Origin: Epiperipatus broadwayi
Lineage: Eukaryota > Onychophora > Udeonychophora > Euonychophora > Peripatidae
Assembly (NCBI GenBank): GCA_028023455.1
Contig: JAQFVV010006428.1
Coordinates: 1,161,501-1,225,500 of the forward strand
Length of the DNA stretch: 64,000 nt
Direction: 5' to 3'
The position numbers were made by a program, and so were the translations under genes. The notes beneath the pieces were generated by a model. That model worked only from the letters and a program-made list of their open reading frames with translations, was not told the origin of the DNA and made no database searches. Shown here piece by piece: positions 1 to 12,683 of the stretch (its first letter is position 1; the number at the start of each line of letters is the position of its first letter).

Positions 1-704
1 GAGCCATAACTCAAAACTGGGATAGGGACAATCGTAGATAAAGATTTGTATGCTTTCTCTTATAGATTAATCATAAAAAATAAATAAATAAAAAAAGAGC
101 TTCATTTGAAATATTTGCTCTTTATTATATATATAAGAGATCATTTCACACATGCATGCACTCACATACTTTTCTATTTTTTACTTTTAAATGTGTATGA
201 CTCATATTATTTAAGAAATTGCCAATAATTCAAATAGCTCAATAATTTAGCTAAAAAAATTAGATGCACACATTTTATATAAGTCAAGTACAAATAGGTA
301 AGAATGATTTTAAAACATTCAAGGCATTATTAATTATTAATAAAACTAGACACTGTAAAAACAATCTAACTCATTTTAAGTTATGAATTTTTAAAAATAT
401 TCAAATTAAACTAATGTCAATTGTAAATAACAATTGCAATGGCAGTGAATTTGGTTGGGGGAGGGGATTTGTTTAAATTTTTTGAAACAACATTCTTTAA
501 AACTACAAAGGAAAAAAATAGTGTCAGAAAGACACACATAGGGTTTGAAAATATGAATATTATTAGTATAATGAAGAAATATATTAATTCATGTAAGATA
601 TATAAAAATTATGCAATAAATGAGTTTAGAAATAATAAATTACACCCTTATATCACTAGCTTATTGGTAATGTCTAAATAACAGTTTAGTAAAATAGTTT
701 TACC
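1..704. other. AT-rich sequence, no gene seen
   Basis: Low-complexity A/T-rich DNA with short (TA)n runs. An 80-codon open frame at 439-681 has no recognisable motif and a composition expected by chance. The stretch is probably intron or intergenic sequence upstream of the visible P4HA exons. Confidence 0.6.
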
Positions 705-986
705 TTAAGACCAGAGCATAATAGATCTAGTGCCATTACTTTCCTGAAAAGTGAAATTAAATTGACTTTTACAAATGTTTAAATATGTAGACATGTAAAA
801 AATATTTGCTGTAGCTTCGTTCTTGGTTGCATTGAAAGGGTATTGGGGTTTGTCTTGTAAATGCTTCATTAGCAGAGAGGAGTGCATTTCTTCTAAAGTC
901 TCATCAATGGTAGTAGTTGGCTTTTCTTGTTGGTTAGTCACCTGATAAGGTTCATTTTCTGATGCTTTTTCAACACATACTTTCAA
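705..986 (-). other. Unidentified open frame, possible exon or relic
   Basis: This 93-codon open frame begins at a TTG codon, with an in-frame stop just upstream, so it has no convincing start. Its composition (many E, N, T and Q, balanced codons, higher GC than its surroundings) looks more protein-like than nearby chance frames. I recognise no domain. It lies antisense to P4HA. It could be an exon of another gene, a fragment of a transposon ORF, or chance. No clear splice pair was found: an upstream TTTTCCAG exists, but the frame is closed between it and the ORF. Confidence 0.2.
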
Positions 987-990
987 ACAT

Positions 991-1934
991 TGTCACTGGA
1001 AAAAGTTGTGAATTCATCCCATATCAGGAAAGTAAAATGCATAGAGAATCACGTTTGAAGTTAGAATGTAAGACTGACTGGAACAAAATGCAAAGTATAG
1101 TGGAGAGAGCAAAATACAAATCAGAGTAGAGTAGAAAAAAAAGAGAAATAATATAATTTTCCACTGACCTTTTTATACACTGAAAGTTAATAGATTAACT
1201 CACTCAAGAATTTCAAAAATTTCTCAATGCTGATTACATTTTTTTAACCCCAGATAAGCCAGCAATATTTAATTAATGGATTTATCAATTTTTTAATTAC
1301 TTCAATCTAAACTTTTTTTTAGATAACAATACTTTAAAATAAAAAGCAATGCTTAATAAAAGAAAACAAATAATGAAAGCTTTAAAAATGAATTAATTAG
1401 AAATTGATAATAATTTTAAGATTAGGTATTGTTTTTTATAATATAACTTTTTTTACACAATTGATAACTAATTCCAGTTACAAAGTACACATTATAAAAT
1501 ACTTTTTATAACTAAACAAACTCAAACAATACTGTAAACACAAATTTATTAATATATATATCATACTACATTTAAAACTGAAATTAAACTTATTTTAGGC
1601 TAACATAACATTTTGCATTTTAATTAAATATTTGGATGGTGAAGCCACATCTCACTATATATATATAAATGTATTACATTTTGATACTCTGCCATTCTAA
1701 ATATTAATGTAAAAAATACTAAACAAAGTTTAATTATCCTTACTGTCAGAGTTGGAGGTTCAAGCCACACACTGGACACCAAAAATTTACAAAAAATAGA
1801 TGGTATTCCCATGTCATTGTCAGACTCAGCATAGTTCATTTATTAATATAACTTAGACACATACCACCAAACATTAAGCACCAAAAAATAAATGAACACA
1901 CCCACATATATATGATAATATTTAATATTTTATT
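991..1934. other. AT-rich sequence, no gene seen
   Basis: A/T-rich DNA with homopolymer tracts and short TA repeats. I see no coding signal and no repeat structure beyond low complexity. Confidence 0.6.
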
Positions 1935-2080
1935 TAATATAATCATTACACAATTCCTATTTGTAATGCTGGGCTAAATCATGGAGAACATAAGTTACTC
2001 CTAAGGAATGATGGCAGACCATGTAATTTTCGATAAATTAAGTAACAACTCATGGAATAATAATTTATTTACAAGTGTAT
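1935..2080. repeat. Dispersed repeat, copy 1 (matches 3822-3965)
   Basis: About 145 bp that reappears in the same orientation at 3822-3965. Shared blocks include CATTACACAATTCCTATTTG against CATTATACAGTCCTATTTAT, a common GGCTAAAT, ACATAAGTTACT, and GATGGCAGACCA against GATGGTGGACCA. The family is unknown. It is non-coding and may be a SINE or MITE fragment. Confidence 0.6.
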
Positions 2081-3821
2081 TTATTAATTGATGTACAATT
2101 TATATTTATTAATTATTTTATAGCATAATAGTACTAATATATTCATAGATAAAATAACACATTTGTCATACCTTTAATACTAACTTTAATAAAATTAAAT
2201 ATAATTCTACACCTATGGATTCATAAATATAAACATTTCTTTGACTCATATGCTTTCTCTTACTAATACATATGTTTTATATGAGATTGGCATCAATGCT
2301 ATCTTTATTTGAATAATCATAAGAAATGTTCTTTTTAGATCCTAATTCTAAACATAAACACATATAATAATTACTATAAAGAGATGGCCTTTTAGTCATA
2401 ACCCTAACTGAATAAACTTTCTATACAATAATTATAAGTAGTGACCTAATGGTTCTAAATCTGATTTAATACAACTAAAGCTTGTACAGAGATGACTTAT
2501 TCTGAGATTGATCCCTAATTCATTAAACTGACAGGAATGTATTTTCCCATATAAATGCGAACATATATAAACTATTAAGCTTTGAACAACAGCTTTGTAT
2601 ATATAAATCCATCTATATAAAATGTACTTTTCAGTAATCAAATGTAAATTTAACTATAAATAAGTGAGACCAAATGAAATAATTACACCATTAACAATGA
2701 TTATTTGAGATAGGTAATGTGTATGTGTGCATTGAATTTAACCTTTCCTTTTCCTCTTATTAATAACTTATATAAAAGTCACAAATGCAGCATGCATATG
2801 TGTTACATAATAATCTGTTTTTTTTTTAAAAAGTAATTCTAACATGTAAAAAGAAGTTATTACATATACATTTCTTTTTTTTTAAATTGACAGTTTCTTT
2901 CAAAATTATATCTAGATAACAGGTATTATTTACAAATTCAGATTAGTTAAAGTAGAATTTAAATCTAAGACTCACCTAAACAAAATAATCATCAATTGCT
3001 TCTTTCTGACAAATATTAAAAGTTCATTTATGGTGATAATATAATCTTGTAATTTCTAGCTGTCATTTAAGTAAGGGCTGGAGATATTCAAAGTATAATT
3101 TAAAACTGTTCCAGATTAAATGTAGCTTAACTTCTAAGAGTGTCTTTCAATTGTATTCACAAAGCATAATGAAAATTCTGGCATTTGATTGAAGTAATAT
3201 CCCAACCTGCTCAAGAAAGAAAAAAACTGTTTTATAAGAAGAAAGTTACTTCTCTTGTTTTTGCCACGCCTTTCTTTTTTTTTATTTTAAAAAACATATT
3301 TGCATATCACTTTGCTTAGAAGGGAGACATTTTTTCCTTTTTTTTATTGAAATAAATAATAGATTGCTCATTTCAAATTCTTGAACTTAAAAACAATGAA
3401 AAATAGGTATACTTAATAGAAGATCTTTTACAGTGTTTCTCCAGCCATTGGTCAATAAAATAAAATTGTTCAGTATAGTTTACTAATAAAGTCTATCTGG
3501 GGGCTTTTTCTTCCATTACAACTGTTGAAAAAAGCTATTACTGTGGGAGAAAATTGTTTTTTATTTCTTCATAGTTAATATAGGGTATATGAGCACAGAC
3601 TTTCACATACAATACATATATGAAATATAGATTTAATGTTTTATTGATTGATGTTGGATTTCTTTATCAAATAAATTAATCAGGAGGAGAGACAAATCTT
3701 AATATTGTTTTTGTGTTGACAGTGATTCCATTTCATTTTGGTGATAAAGTTTGCTCTATTTTTTAGATTATGAAATCCAATTAAAGACAAAAGAAACAAC
3801 AAAAATATATTTAGAACAATA
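2081..3821. other. AT-rich sequence, no gene seen
   Basis: A/T-rich DNA with several poly(T) and poly(A) tracts. The short open frame at 2432-2641 (minus) carries no motif. Nothing else is supported. Confidence 0.6.
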
Positions 3822-3965
3822 TAATAATATAAGCATTATACAGTCCTATTTATTATGCCAGGCTAAATTGTGGACATAAGTTACTACTGATGGATGATGG
3901 TGGACCACACAATCTTACATAAACAAAGTAACAAATCATGTAATAATAGTGTATTTTCAAGTGCC
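3822..3965. repeat. Dispersed repeat, copy 2 (matches 1935-2080)
   Basis: Second copy of the repeat at 1935-2080. It ends exactly where the ATCATCATC tail of the RTE LINE begins, so the LINE appears to have inserted into or at the end of this repeat. Confidence 0.6.
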
Positions 3966-6900
3966 ATTATCATCATCATCAGCCATTATCTATCCACTGC
4001 AGGATGATGATCTCTCCAAGTTCAATCCATCTTTTCCAATCTCTAGCTCTTTTCAACATTACACCTGCATCCTTTTTTATTTCATCTAGCCATTCACATG
4101 TGACCTATTTCTGAATCTTTTACAATCTCTTGAAATCCAGTTAAAGATTTCAATTACCCAACTATTATAATCTTTTCTAGCAATACATCCAGCCCAACAA
4201 TCTTTTAATCTTTCAACAATATCAGAATCATTTGTTTCTTCTTTTACCCATGTATCACATTTTCAATTTCTTCTTGTTACTCTTAATATGCATCTCTCCA
4301 TACTTTTTAAGTCGTTTGAAGTCTCTGTATTGCTCTTCTATTAAGCATCCAAATCTCAGATCCATAAGTAAGAACTGGTAAAACACAATTATTAAGAACC
4401 TTCCTTTTCAAACACATAGGCATGTTTCTATTTAATATTAAATTATTTCTCCCAAAGGCATTCAAACCAAGTTTAATACCATGATTAATTTCATCTATTA
4501 AGTTTTCATCTGTAATAATAATGTGACCATGAATTTTTAGTTGTTAACTTCTTTTAACTCATCATTATTTTCTTCTTTTGAGAAAATCTATTGAAATTAC
4601 TTTAGTTTTTATAATATTTACCTTTTCTCCTACTTTCTTACTTTTATCTGATAACTCTTGCAACCTTGGCTGAAGCTCTGAAGCATTATTTGCAAAAACA
4701 TGTACATCATTTGTAAAATATAAATGACTTAAATAATCTTCATTTACTTTTACTCCTGTAGCTTCTCACTTTAAACTACAAAATACTTCATGCAGCAGTG
4801 CTGTTAAAAGTTTGGTGATATGGAGTCATCCTTTCTTACACCCTTCTCAATGTTAATCTTTCTATTATCATCATGTAATTTAATTGTTACTCTTGCATTT
4901 TTTATAAATAATCTTCAGAATATGAAAATATCCTGGTTCACCACACTGATGATCCAATGCTTTAAGAAGCAAAGAAATGCATATGGAACCAGATTCCTTT
5001 TCATAATCTACAGTCCAAAGTGTAATGACAACTCATATTCATTTCCTTCTATAATTCTCTTAATACTTGAATATTATCTACTCTTAACACTTTTAAATAG
5101 CTTTTTTTTTTGATTCCAATGTTCTCTGTAGCAGTGTATTATCTTGTTAATTTATAAAATTGATAAAATACTGATACATCGTATATCTTATTCATCATCT
5201 TTTTAAATAATAGTAATCATACTACATTTTCCAGTTGTCGGTTTCTTTATCATTTAGACATTGGTATTAACTTTGCATTTTCTATTTCTTCACCTCTTCT
5301 TTTAATATATCAATTATAATTCCATTATTCCTAGAGCTTTCCCTCTATAAATTATTTGCATGTCTTACTTCTTAATTTAAAATTCTAATCAATTCAGAAA
5401 ATATAACAGATGTAAGAGGTAATTGTTATTTAGTACTATATCATTCTTGATAGAATTCTTCTACTCATTTTATGTCATCTCTCTTTTTAGTAATAATTCC
5501 ACGTTTTTCTTATTGGAGATATGTTTCCTACCAATACCAAAATATTGTTTTGCACTCTTGCAACTTTTATTCTCTTCTACAGTATTTCTTGCTAATTCAC
5601 AATTGTACTTTCTAATACCATTATCAAATCTTTTTGCATCATTTTACAAAATTGAGATATTCAGTCCTACTTACTGCATCATTTTTATATATTTTCATAT
5701 TCCTTATTTTTTCATAAATTCTCTAGTCTCAGCAGAAATTTTATTGGTCAATTACTGCTTTGTTCTACCAGTTATTTTTGTTGCAGTTTTTAAAAGTGTA
5801 TCAATTATTTTCCTATTAATTTCATTCAAATCTGAATCACGTTCAAGGATCTATTAATACATGAAAACGATTTGCAGGTTCTAATTTAAATTCATTAGAA
5901 TGTTTCTGAAGATTAAGAATATCAACTGTAAAATATTGCTTTTCTTAATAATTTTTGTTTCTTTAGCTTTGCATTAACATATTACATTTTACGTATAGAT
6001 GATCACTTCCTGTGTTAAAATTATTAAGAACATTACAATCTTGAAATAAGTATTTTTTGGTAGTCAAACTATAATCCAATTCTGCTGTAGCTTCGTTTGG
6101 ATGCTTTCATGTCTATTTCCGTTTAACATTTTTCTCAACAAAAGAATTCATAATATAAAGTTTTCCTTTTCTGCAAACTCAATAAATCTATGTCCTCTAT
6201 TATTTCTATTACTATAACCACATTTACCTACATCACTTTCATTTTTCAATTGTTTACCAATTCTAGCATTAAAATCTTCCATAACAATTTTAAAATATTA
6301 GTCTGATCAAAAGCCTTTTGTGCATCCATATAAAAATCTTCTACTACTTCATCACTATGAGAATTTGTTGGGATATACACCTGAATTACCAGCATTTGAT
6401 ATCTGCTATTATGTTGAATAGTTAATCTTACCACTCTGCATCAATTTTCACAATGTTGTTCTTCCACTTTTTATTTATAATGAATCCTACTACACATATA
6501 CTTTCAATATTTGTACCTTTGTTGTAAAATACATGTCCACTTTTTTTAATAAATTGTCTCTTCATCTTTTCAAAATCCAATAATGTCCCATTTCATATGA
6601 GACAGTTCTTCCAATTATTGCAATCTTTCTTCCCTTGAAAGTGATCTGCAGTTGTAAGTACCGAAATAAAAGATTGTTATCAAATGCAGTCTGTGCCCAT
6701 AATTAAAGGATTCTTAGCACCCTCTGTCTTCAGCCAATAACTGCTGCCTTGGCTGGTGATTTTACATTCCTTCTGGTAATAAGGGACATGATTTATTTTT
6801 GTCTGACATAATTACATATATCTATTAGAAAAAAAAATCACTCGCACGCAGACATACATTCTGTCTTCTGATCAGGCAATTGAATAGAAATACCCTTGTG

Positions 6901-7940
6901 TTTTTTGATCTCAAACTTGGAGGTAAACAGGCAATAAACTCATCATACTGGTTAATGTGTGTTATTGAGCAGCCTATCCATGTTTGTATATTATATGAAT
7001 AATCACATAGTAATAACAGTTGCAATAACAAGGGTATATGGAGTTGATATTAGAAATTTGTCATGCTTGGTTCTTATAAGGCCTCCAAGAGGAATCAACG
7101 AGTTTCCTTTTTGCAAATGTATCTCTTAAATTTGTACTTGCTCCATTTTGCTTTTTGTTTGTTTGCTTTAAATAATTTACTTTTTGATATGATTTGGATG
7201 GCTTGCAAAAATTAGTCCTTGTTTTTGTTTTTCCATATGATATTGATTAGCTTTTTGATTATTATATGTGGTTTGATTTATTGATTCTACTTGTTTTTGA
7301 TTTCCTGTTTAATGTATTTGTGCTTTATTTGATTGCATGAATCATTATCTGGATGATTATTGTCCATATCTGAATTTTTTAAACTTTCTTCTTCATAGCT
7401 AGTTTCATAAGTATTTGCTTCCAATATTTCCTGATGCTCTTCAACATTTTTATTCTTCATTATAATAATTCTCTAAATGTTTAAACCAATAAACATATGT
7501 GCAATACAATTATGACTGGATACATCATCAAAGTAAACATTATTCTACTTTCATTTGTATTTGTATATCCAGCTGTGAGATTATGCCTGGACCATGGTAG
7601 AACAGATTACACTCATTTCATTCTTCTAATTTTGATTGTGAACCTTCAAGCTTACTCTCATGCATTTGGATGTTTAGTTTTTACAGCCCCTATATGGTTT
7701 CAATTTATTTCAGTAGTTTTAGTTCATTATCATCTACTTGTGTTAATTCAACATGTTCACATTCTGCTATTTGTTCTTTAATTTAAACATGTGTGTGTTC
7801 TTTTTGTACATTTGCCCCTAATAATTTTGTTTCAGATTCATGTAATAAGTTCATTATATATTTGTGGTTCATTTTCTGAATTTAAAATCAATTCCAACTC
7901 GTTCATTGTCCATGATTTGATTTATTGTTTTTTCCCCAGC
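3966..7940 (-). mobile_element. Decayed RTE-clade LINE retrotransposon
   Basis: Read on the minus strand this is an RTE (BovB-like) LINE broken by many stops and frameshifts. In element order: an acidic N-terminal or ORF1-like stretch (about 7030-7940); the endonuclease start with a match to 'REERLQQLEELSHMKWDIIG' (about 6590-6660); the endonuclease peptide VIQVYIPTNSHSDEVVEDFY (inside 6246-6434); the endonuclease end 'NFNTGSDHLYVKC' (about 5985-6030); the RT catalytic block 'LYFTNDVHVFANNASELQ' (about 4660-4735), where FADD has become FTND; a thumb block with 'LPVLTYGSEIWMLNRRAIQ' (about 4310-4390); and a 3' end with an (ATG)n-type tail, seen as ATTATCATCATCATC at 3966-3980. Tails of this kind are typical of RTE. 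No frame is intact. The 5' limit is uncertain. Confidence 0.82.
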
Positions 7941-8034
7941 ACCCCAAATATGATGTGAAATTGTTGAATTCAAATATTTCTAACTTTTATAAATAAACTC
8001 TATTTTAGTATTTTTAAAATAATATATATAATTT

Positions 8035-9200
8035 AAACACATTGTCTACACTAAACTTACTATAATTAGAAGGATTTGAACTCAAACTTCTAAGCTACCC
8101 ACAGCCATTCTATCCTTGTGCTAAATTAGTACATATCAATTGATCCAAATCATCAACTCCAAGCCATATATATTGTCACTGCTTAGTTTATATTAAGATA
8201 GTAAATCTTCAAAATTTAATGGACACATTTTAATATTCTCCTCCTTCCAATTCTTCAACCTTCCACATCATTGAAAATTTGATGATAGATCACCCAAAGC
8301 CCTTGTTGATGCCAATATTATTGTCATACCCTTGTTGACTTTAAGTTACTCTAGCCCCTCACATTTAAGACCTTACTATTTCCACTCAAATACAAAGAAG
8401 AGGGATGAGAAGAATTCATTCTGAACCCTCGCATGCAGGACCTTAATATGTCCATTCAAATTTATGGAAAAGGGATAGACAGAGAACAGATTTATATGTA
8501 GTACTTAAATGTAAATATATTGACTGTACTGTATGTAATATTTAAATTGAAATATATTGTCTATACTGAATTTGCTATAATTGGATAGGTTTTGAACTCA
8601 GTCTTCCGAGCTCCCCACAACCCTTTACTTTAAACAACTGATACATATGACCACATACATATGAAAATAATAAATTATCTTCAATATACATATTTAAAGC
8701 TTAATCAACACTCATCAGTTGATCCAGATTATCATATACTACACATACGTATAATCAATTTGTAGTTTATATTAAAATAGCAAATCTTCAAACTTTAGTA
8801 GACTGGCCTCAAACTTTTCCACCTTCCAAGTCTTTAGCCATCCTTATCATTGAAAATCTGATGGTAGAACACTTAAAGCTTTTGTTGATGCTGATGTCAA
8901 TGTTATTGTCATACCCATAATGACTAAGTTACTCTGACCCCTCATGTCTAGAACATTAATAAGTCCATTGAAACACACAGAAAACGGATGACACAATACA
9001 GGCTGATTATGAAATATTTAAATAAAAGTATATTGATTATACTGATCTAATTATAATTAGAACAGATTTGAAATCAAACTCCCAAGCTCCCCACAATCAT
9101 GTACTCTATCTTATAAAATGATACACATGGCCTCATACATGTGGAAAAGCTAAATGATCTCCAACATACATATTTCATGCTTTGCATGTTCCATTATCAA
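8035..9200 (-). repeat. Tandem triplication of a ~500-bp SINE-like repeat
   Basis: Three head-to-tail copies begin near 8041, 8556 and 9032 (spacings 515 and 476 bp), the last one shortened. Each begins with a form of ATTGTCTACACTAAACTTAC and then a minus-strand pol III B-box-like motif (GATTTGAACTCAAAC read in reverse). Next come CTCCCCACA and a stretch ending in TGACCCCTCATG-like sequence. A related single unit lies inverted at 9201-9480. The B-box-like end suggests a tRNA-derived SINE that was amplified locally. It has no coding content. Confidence 0.65.
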
Positions 9201-9480
9201 ATTTTCAACAATATAAATTGATGAAGAGTTGGAGAGTGGAAAAGATTGAAGTCTGTGCATTAAAGTTTAAAAAATTACTATCTTAATATAAAATAAACAC
9301 TGATTATATATATATGGGTGATGATGATTTGCATTAATTGATGTATGTGGTTTAATATAAGATAGACACATTGGAAATCATTTATGTTTTCATATGTATG
9401 GGTATTGATTGTATAAGATGGTGTGGATGGTTATGGAGAATTTGATCATCTGAGTTCAAATCCCTTCTAAATATATATAT
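9201..9480 (+). repeat. SINE-like repeat, inverted copy
   Basis: A copy of the family at 8035-9200 in the opposite orientation, so the two meet as an inverted junction. It ends in TATAAGATGGTGTGGATGG (A-box-like) followed about 20 bp later by GAGTTCAAATCCC (B-box-like) and a TA-rich tail. Other copies lie at 12598-12655, 19403-19598 and 41886-42160. Confidence 0.65.
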
Positions 9481-11629
9481 ACATTTATTATAAATTTATT
9501 GACTGGTTGTAGAATAAAAAGGAGAATACATGTGTCCATATTATTATGTAATAGAATTCATCTGATCACAGGATAGGATGGAGATCTTTTACATTATAAA
9601 TTATGTGCTGGTTTATCATTTACCTACAATATATATTTTACTTATTTATCACTTTACTTATTTTTCCTTATATTTTATGGTCCCATGTGATATGATCATC
9701 ATCCTGTAATCTGATCCATGACACTATATTATCAATTCAGATTTCAAAACTTCTCAGATCTCAATACATACATGAATTATATCTATAATTTTAAATATTA
9801 TAATTTTTAATACACAGTGTCATGTGACTATTTGGATTATACTAATTCCATGGATCACTCATTATGACCATCCCCTTCAATGAATAAAAACTAGAATATT
9901 TCTTTATTTGAACAATAACCATATAGGTTAATGTATTATTCATATCTAAATGCTATTTCAAATTAACATTTTTGATGTCAACATCAACTTGTAAAACCTT
10001 TGTCTAATTTTTATATTGGTCCATTACTTAAATCTGAGAACTATTATTTGTCAGTTTCATTTTCAGTCAGTTTCTATTGATAAAATATCTGAAATACACA
10101 GAATTGTTTCAATTCAGCTTTTAATAATTAAATAATTTTAGATTCAAATTAGTGAAATGTAACAAAAAATTAAAAATAATGTTAATAACTGAAGAAAAAT
10201 ATAAGAAAAACTTTTAAAAAATAGCCAGTGGTAAAACAAAAGAATTATATTTAAACAATCTATATGAATGTCAGTGTCTCATTATTCATCTCTGTAGCCT
10301 GAAGAGCGATCAGTTTTCCATGCTTATTTTTTTTGTAAAATTTAAAATTTTTCAAATCACATTTTATATTTCAATAAAGTAATGTAAAATCATAATTATG
10401 AATGTAAACAATTATGATAAATATATTTATTTATGTTCAAAATCAATTATAAACATATAAAACATTTTGTTTTGATTTCTGACTTTGTCATTTAGCAATG
10501 CCTGTGGCACAATTTCCAGAGTTGGCAGCCATCTAATCAGAGAAGAGAGGCTGGCCTACACACTAATATGTAGCAATAGAAATTGATTTTTTTTAAAATA
10601 TATATTGCCATATGTGGACTTTTTTAGAACTAAAATTTTAAATTTTGAATTTCCTATAAAATAAGCCTAAAATGAAGAAAATGTGACCAAAACTGACCAA
10701 GAGATGGTGCAAACAACACCCATGAACTGTAAATAACACAGATGAGAATTAAAATGGGACAAAATCTAGCCGTATTTAACAGCAGAGTCGTTAGGAAATA
10801 ATATTATTTGATAAAAGAGCATTATTATATATTGTCATTCTTTGTTCATGATTTTCTTAGACCCCAACTTTTTCTCACTGCAATACATAAACTTAAAAAA
10901 TATAGTTATGAAGTTTAAAAATACTTGCCTGGAATCAGATGAAATCACATTCACACAAGCCAGATTTTAGCAATAAGTAAAAACATATTTATTCAATCAA
11001 ATACCTAATGTAATATATTTAAACCCTCATCAGATGCTAAACATAAATTAACATTATAAAATAAATGCAAAGAAAAATTTATATATTCTAAAATTAATAA
11101 TAAATAAATAAATAATGTTTTACTATTAAAAATGCATATACATGAGATAATTATTATTTAGTATATGAGTTCTCATGTTAGAGGGATATTTGTTATTATG
11201 ACAGGTTAATGTATAGGTCTTATGAGTTGATCATATTTTTTGTAACAACTAAGTGACAGTCAATCATCTTCTACAGGAGAAATACATACTCCAGAGTTCA
11301 GAATGCAGTACCTCAGCTTTTAATAGCGCATTCATTTAGATTTAATTTTTTTAATAAATTTTGTCATCTTTGGTTGCTATTAAGGAACAATTAATTACTA
11401 CTAGTTGCTCTAATTGCCAATGAGCTTCACGTGTTTTGTTAAATCAGTTTTCCAGCTTTACTTGCTACCATCTGCAATGGTTCCAATACTGTCAACAGCA
11501 ATAATCAGGAAAAGAAGAGCAAGTGGCTGGCCAGCCTATTTATATTTTTTCATAAAACTGTAATGCAGCCCTCTCCAATATCAACTTTAGTCAGTTTAAT
11601 CTTATTTTTTATTAAAATGATAAAAAAAT
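9481..11629. other. AT-rich sequence, no gene seen
   Basis: A/T-rich DNA, with no open frame carrying a motif. I see nothing that can be named. Confidence 0.55.
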
Positions 11630-11635
11630 CCAGTC

Positions 11636-11775
11636 TGATGTCACATGACCTAATTTTAATAAAACTCATATTTACAAATGTTATATATAGAGCTCGCAAA
11701 ACAAGCTCTTAACAAGCTTTGAGAATATCCTTAACTCCAGACTGGTTTCTGCATCTAGCGTCGTCAGTGACACAC
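11636..11775 (-). repeat. Hammerhead-bearing repeat, copy A
   Basis: Copy of a dispersed repeat also seen at 23561-23790, 50170-50460 and 50500-50650. Shared blocks are TATATATAGAGCTC, AAGCTCTTAACAAGCTTT and GAATATCC. On the minus strand it ends in the hammerhead core annotated at 11722-11775. The upstream sequence TGTCACATGACCTAAT matches TGTCACATGATCTAAT near 50500. It is non-coding. Confidence 0.7.
11722..11775 (-). ncRNA. Type I hammerhead ribozyme motif, intact core
   Basis: Read on the minus strand: CTGACGA (11767-11761), an 11-nt helix II (GC stem, 5-nt loop), GAAA (11749-11746), a minimal helix III of A-U and C-G closed by CA, then GTC (742-740 of this kilobase) as the cleavage triplet. 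All invariant core positions of the hammerhead are present. The outer part of helix I is weak in this copy. Hammerheads with very short helix III are known from Penelope-like elements and related retrozymes, and usually work as dimers. Activity is inferred, not shown. Confidence 0.62.
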
Positions 11776-11780
11776 ACAAA

Positions 11781-12597
11781 AATATTTTTCCTTTACAATA
11801 GATTTTAAATTAAACATTCCCTTATATATATAATTGAAAAATTAAAAAATCTGATCAAGAATTATAGATCTAATTAAATCAAAAAAGTTTTACATCTGCA
11901 TTTAGGGTTATATAAAATATTTATAAACAAAAAAAAAAAAAAGAGAAGATATCTTCTTTCTTATCTTTAAAATAACTCAAATTAATTAGATGATTCTTTT
12001 AATTATACTAGAAATAAAATTTTGCATTACTTGTTTTTTTTTTTACTTAATAAATTATTAAACCGCTATATTTTTCATGGCATAGAAATATATACATTAC
12101 TTTATGATTATATTTTGATTTTTTTTAACTTCTAATTATAAATCACTACTTAAGAAGACAGTCATAATATAATTTGGAAAGGGCTATAATTTATTTCTTG
12201 GTATATTGAAAACTATAGAATTAATTCCAGGGATTTTCATTTTTAATTTATTTTTTTAGTCTGATGTTATATACTCAAAAACAAATGCACACATATATTC
12301 AAGAAACAGTAAGAGTCCAGTATGCAGGAAAGATTATAAAATTATAACCCCATTACAGATATTCTGCTTAGCCCTGCTTTTGACCTGACCGTGCTATGGT
12401 GTAAATCTGTAAATGAGTTATAATTTTATATTTTTCCCGCATGGTAAATCTTCACTATGTATTGATTTACGAACGAATAAAAAAATAAAAGATAGATCGA
12501 GTTACGTATATATAATATGTAAATACATGTACACTTTCGATACTAAACTTATAATGGAGATTATTTATCTTTTGCACATATATGTGGTCATGTGTTT
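11781..12597. other. AT-rich sequence, no gene seen
   Basis: A/T-rich DNA. An open frame at 12413-12622 runs into the SINE fragment that follows and has no recognisable motif. Confidence 0.55.
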
Positions 12598-12655
12598 ACA
12601 GTTGCATAAGATGATTGGATAGTTATAGGGAGTTTGAAAGTCTAAGCTCAAGTCC
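12598..12655 (+). repeat. SINE 3' fragment
   Basis: The tRNA-like end only: CATAAGATGATTGGATAG, then CTAAGCTCAAGTCCC, then a TA-rich tail. It matches the ends of the copies at 9201-9480 and 41886-42160. Confidence 0.5.
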
Positions 12656-12683
12656 CTTATATATATACAAAACCATAAAACAG

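Noticed and set aside
4820-5113. 97-codon plus-strand open frame as a gene
   Set aside because: It is antisense to the RTE LINE coding region; the minus strand carries the recognisable RT peptides.
5423-5857. 144-codon plus-strand hydrophobic frame as a membrane protein
   Set aside because: It is rich in F, L, I and S because it is the complement of A-rich LINE coding sequence, and it lies inside the RTE element.
7497-7781. 94-codon plus-strand frame as a gene
   Set aside because: It overlaps the antisense N-terminal portion of the RTE element. Hydrophobic composition is expected from antisense of an A-rich strand.
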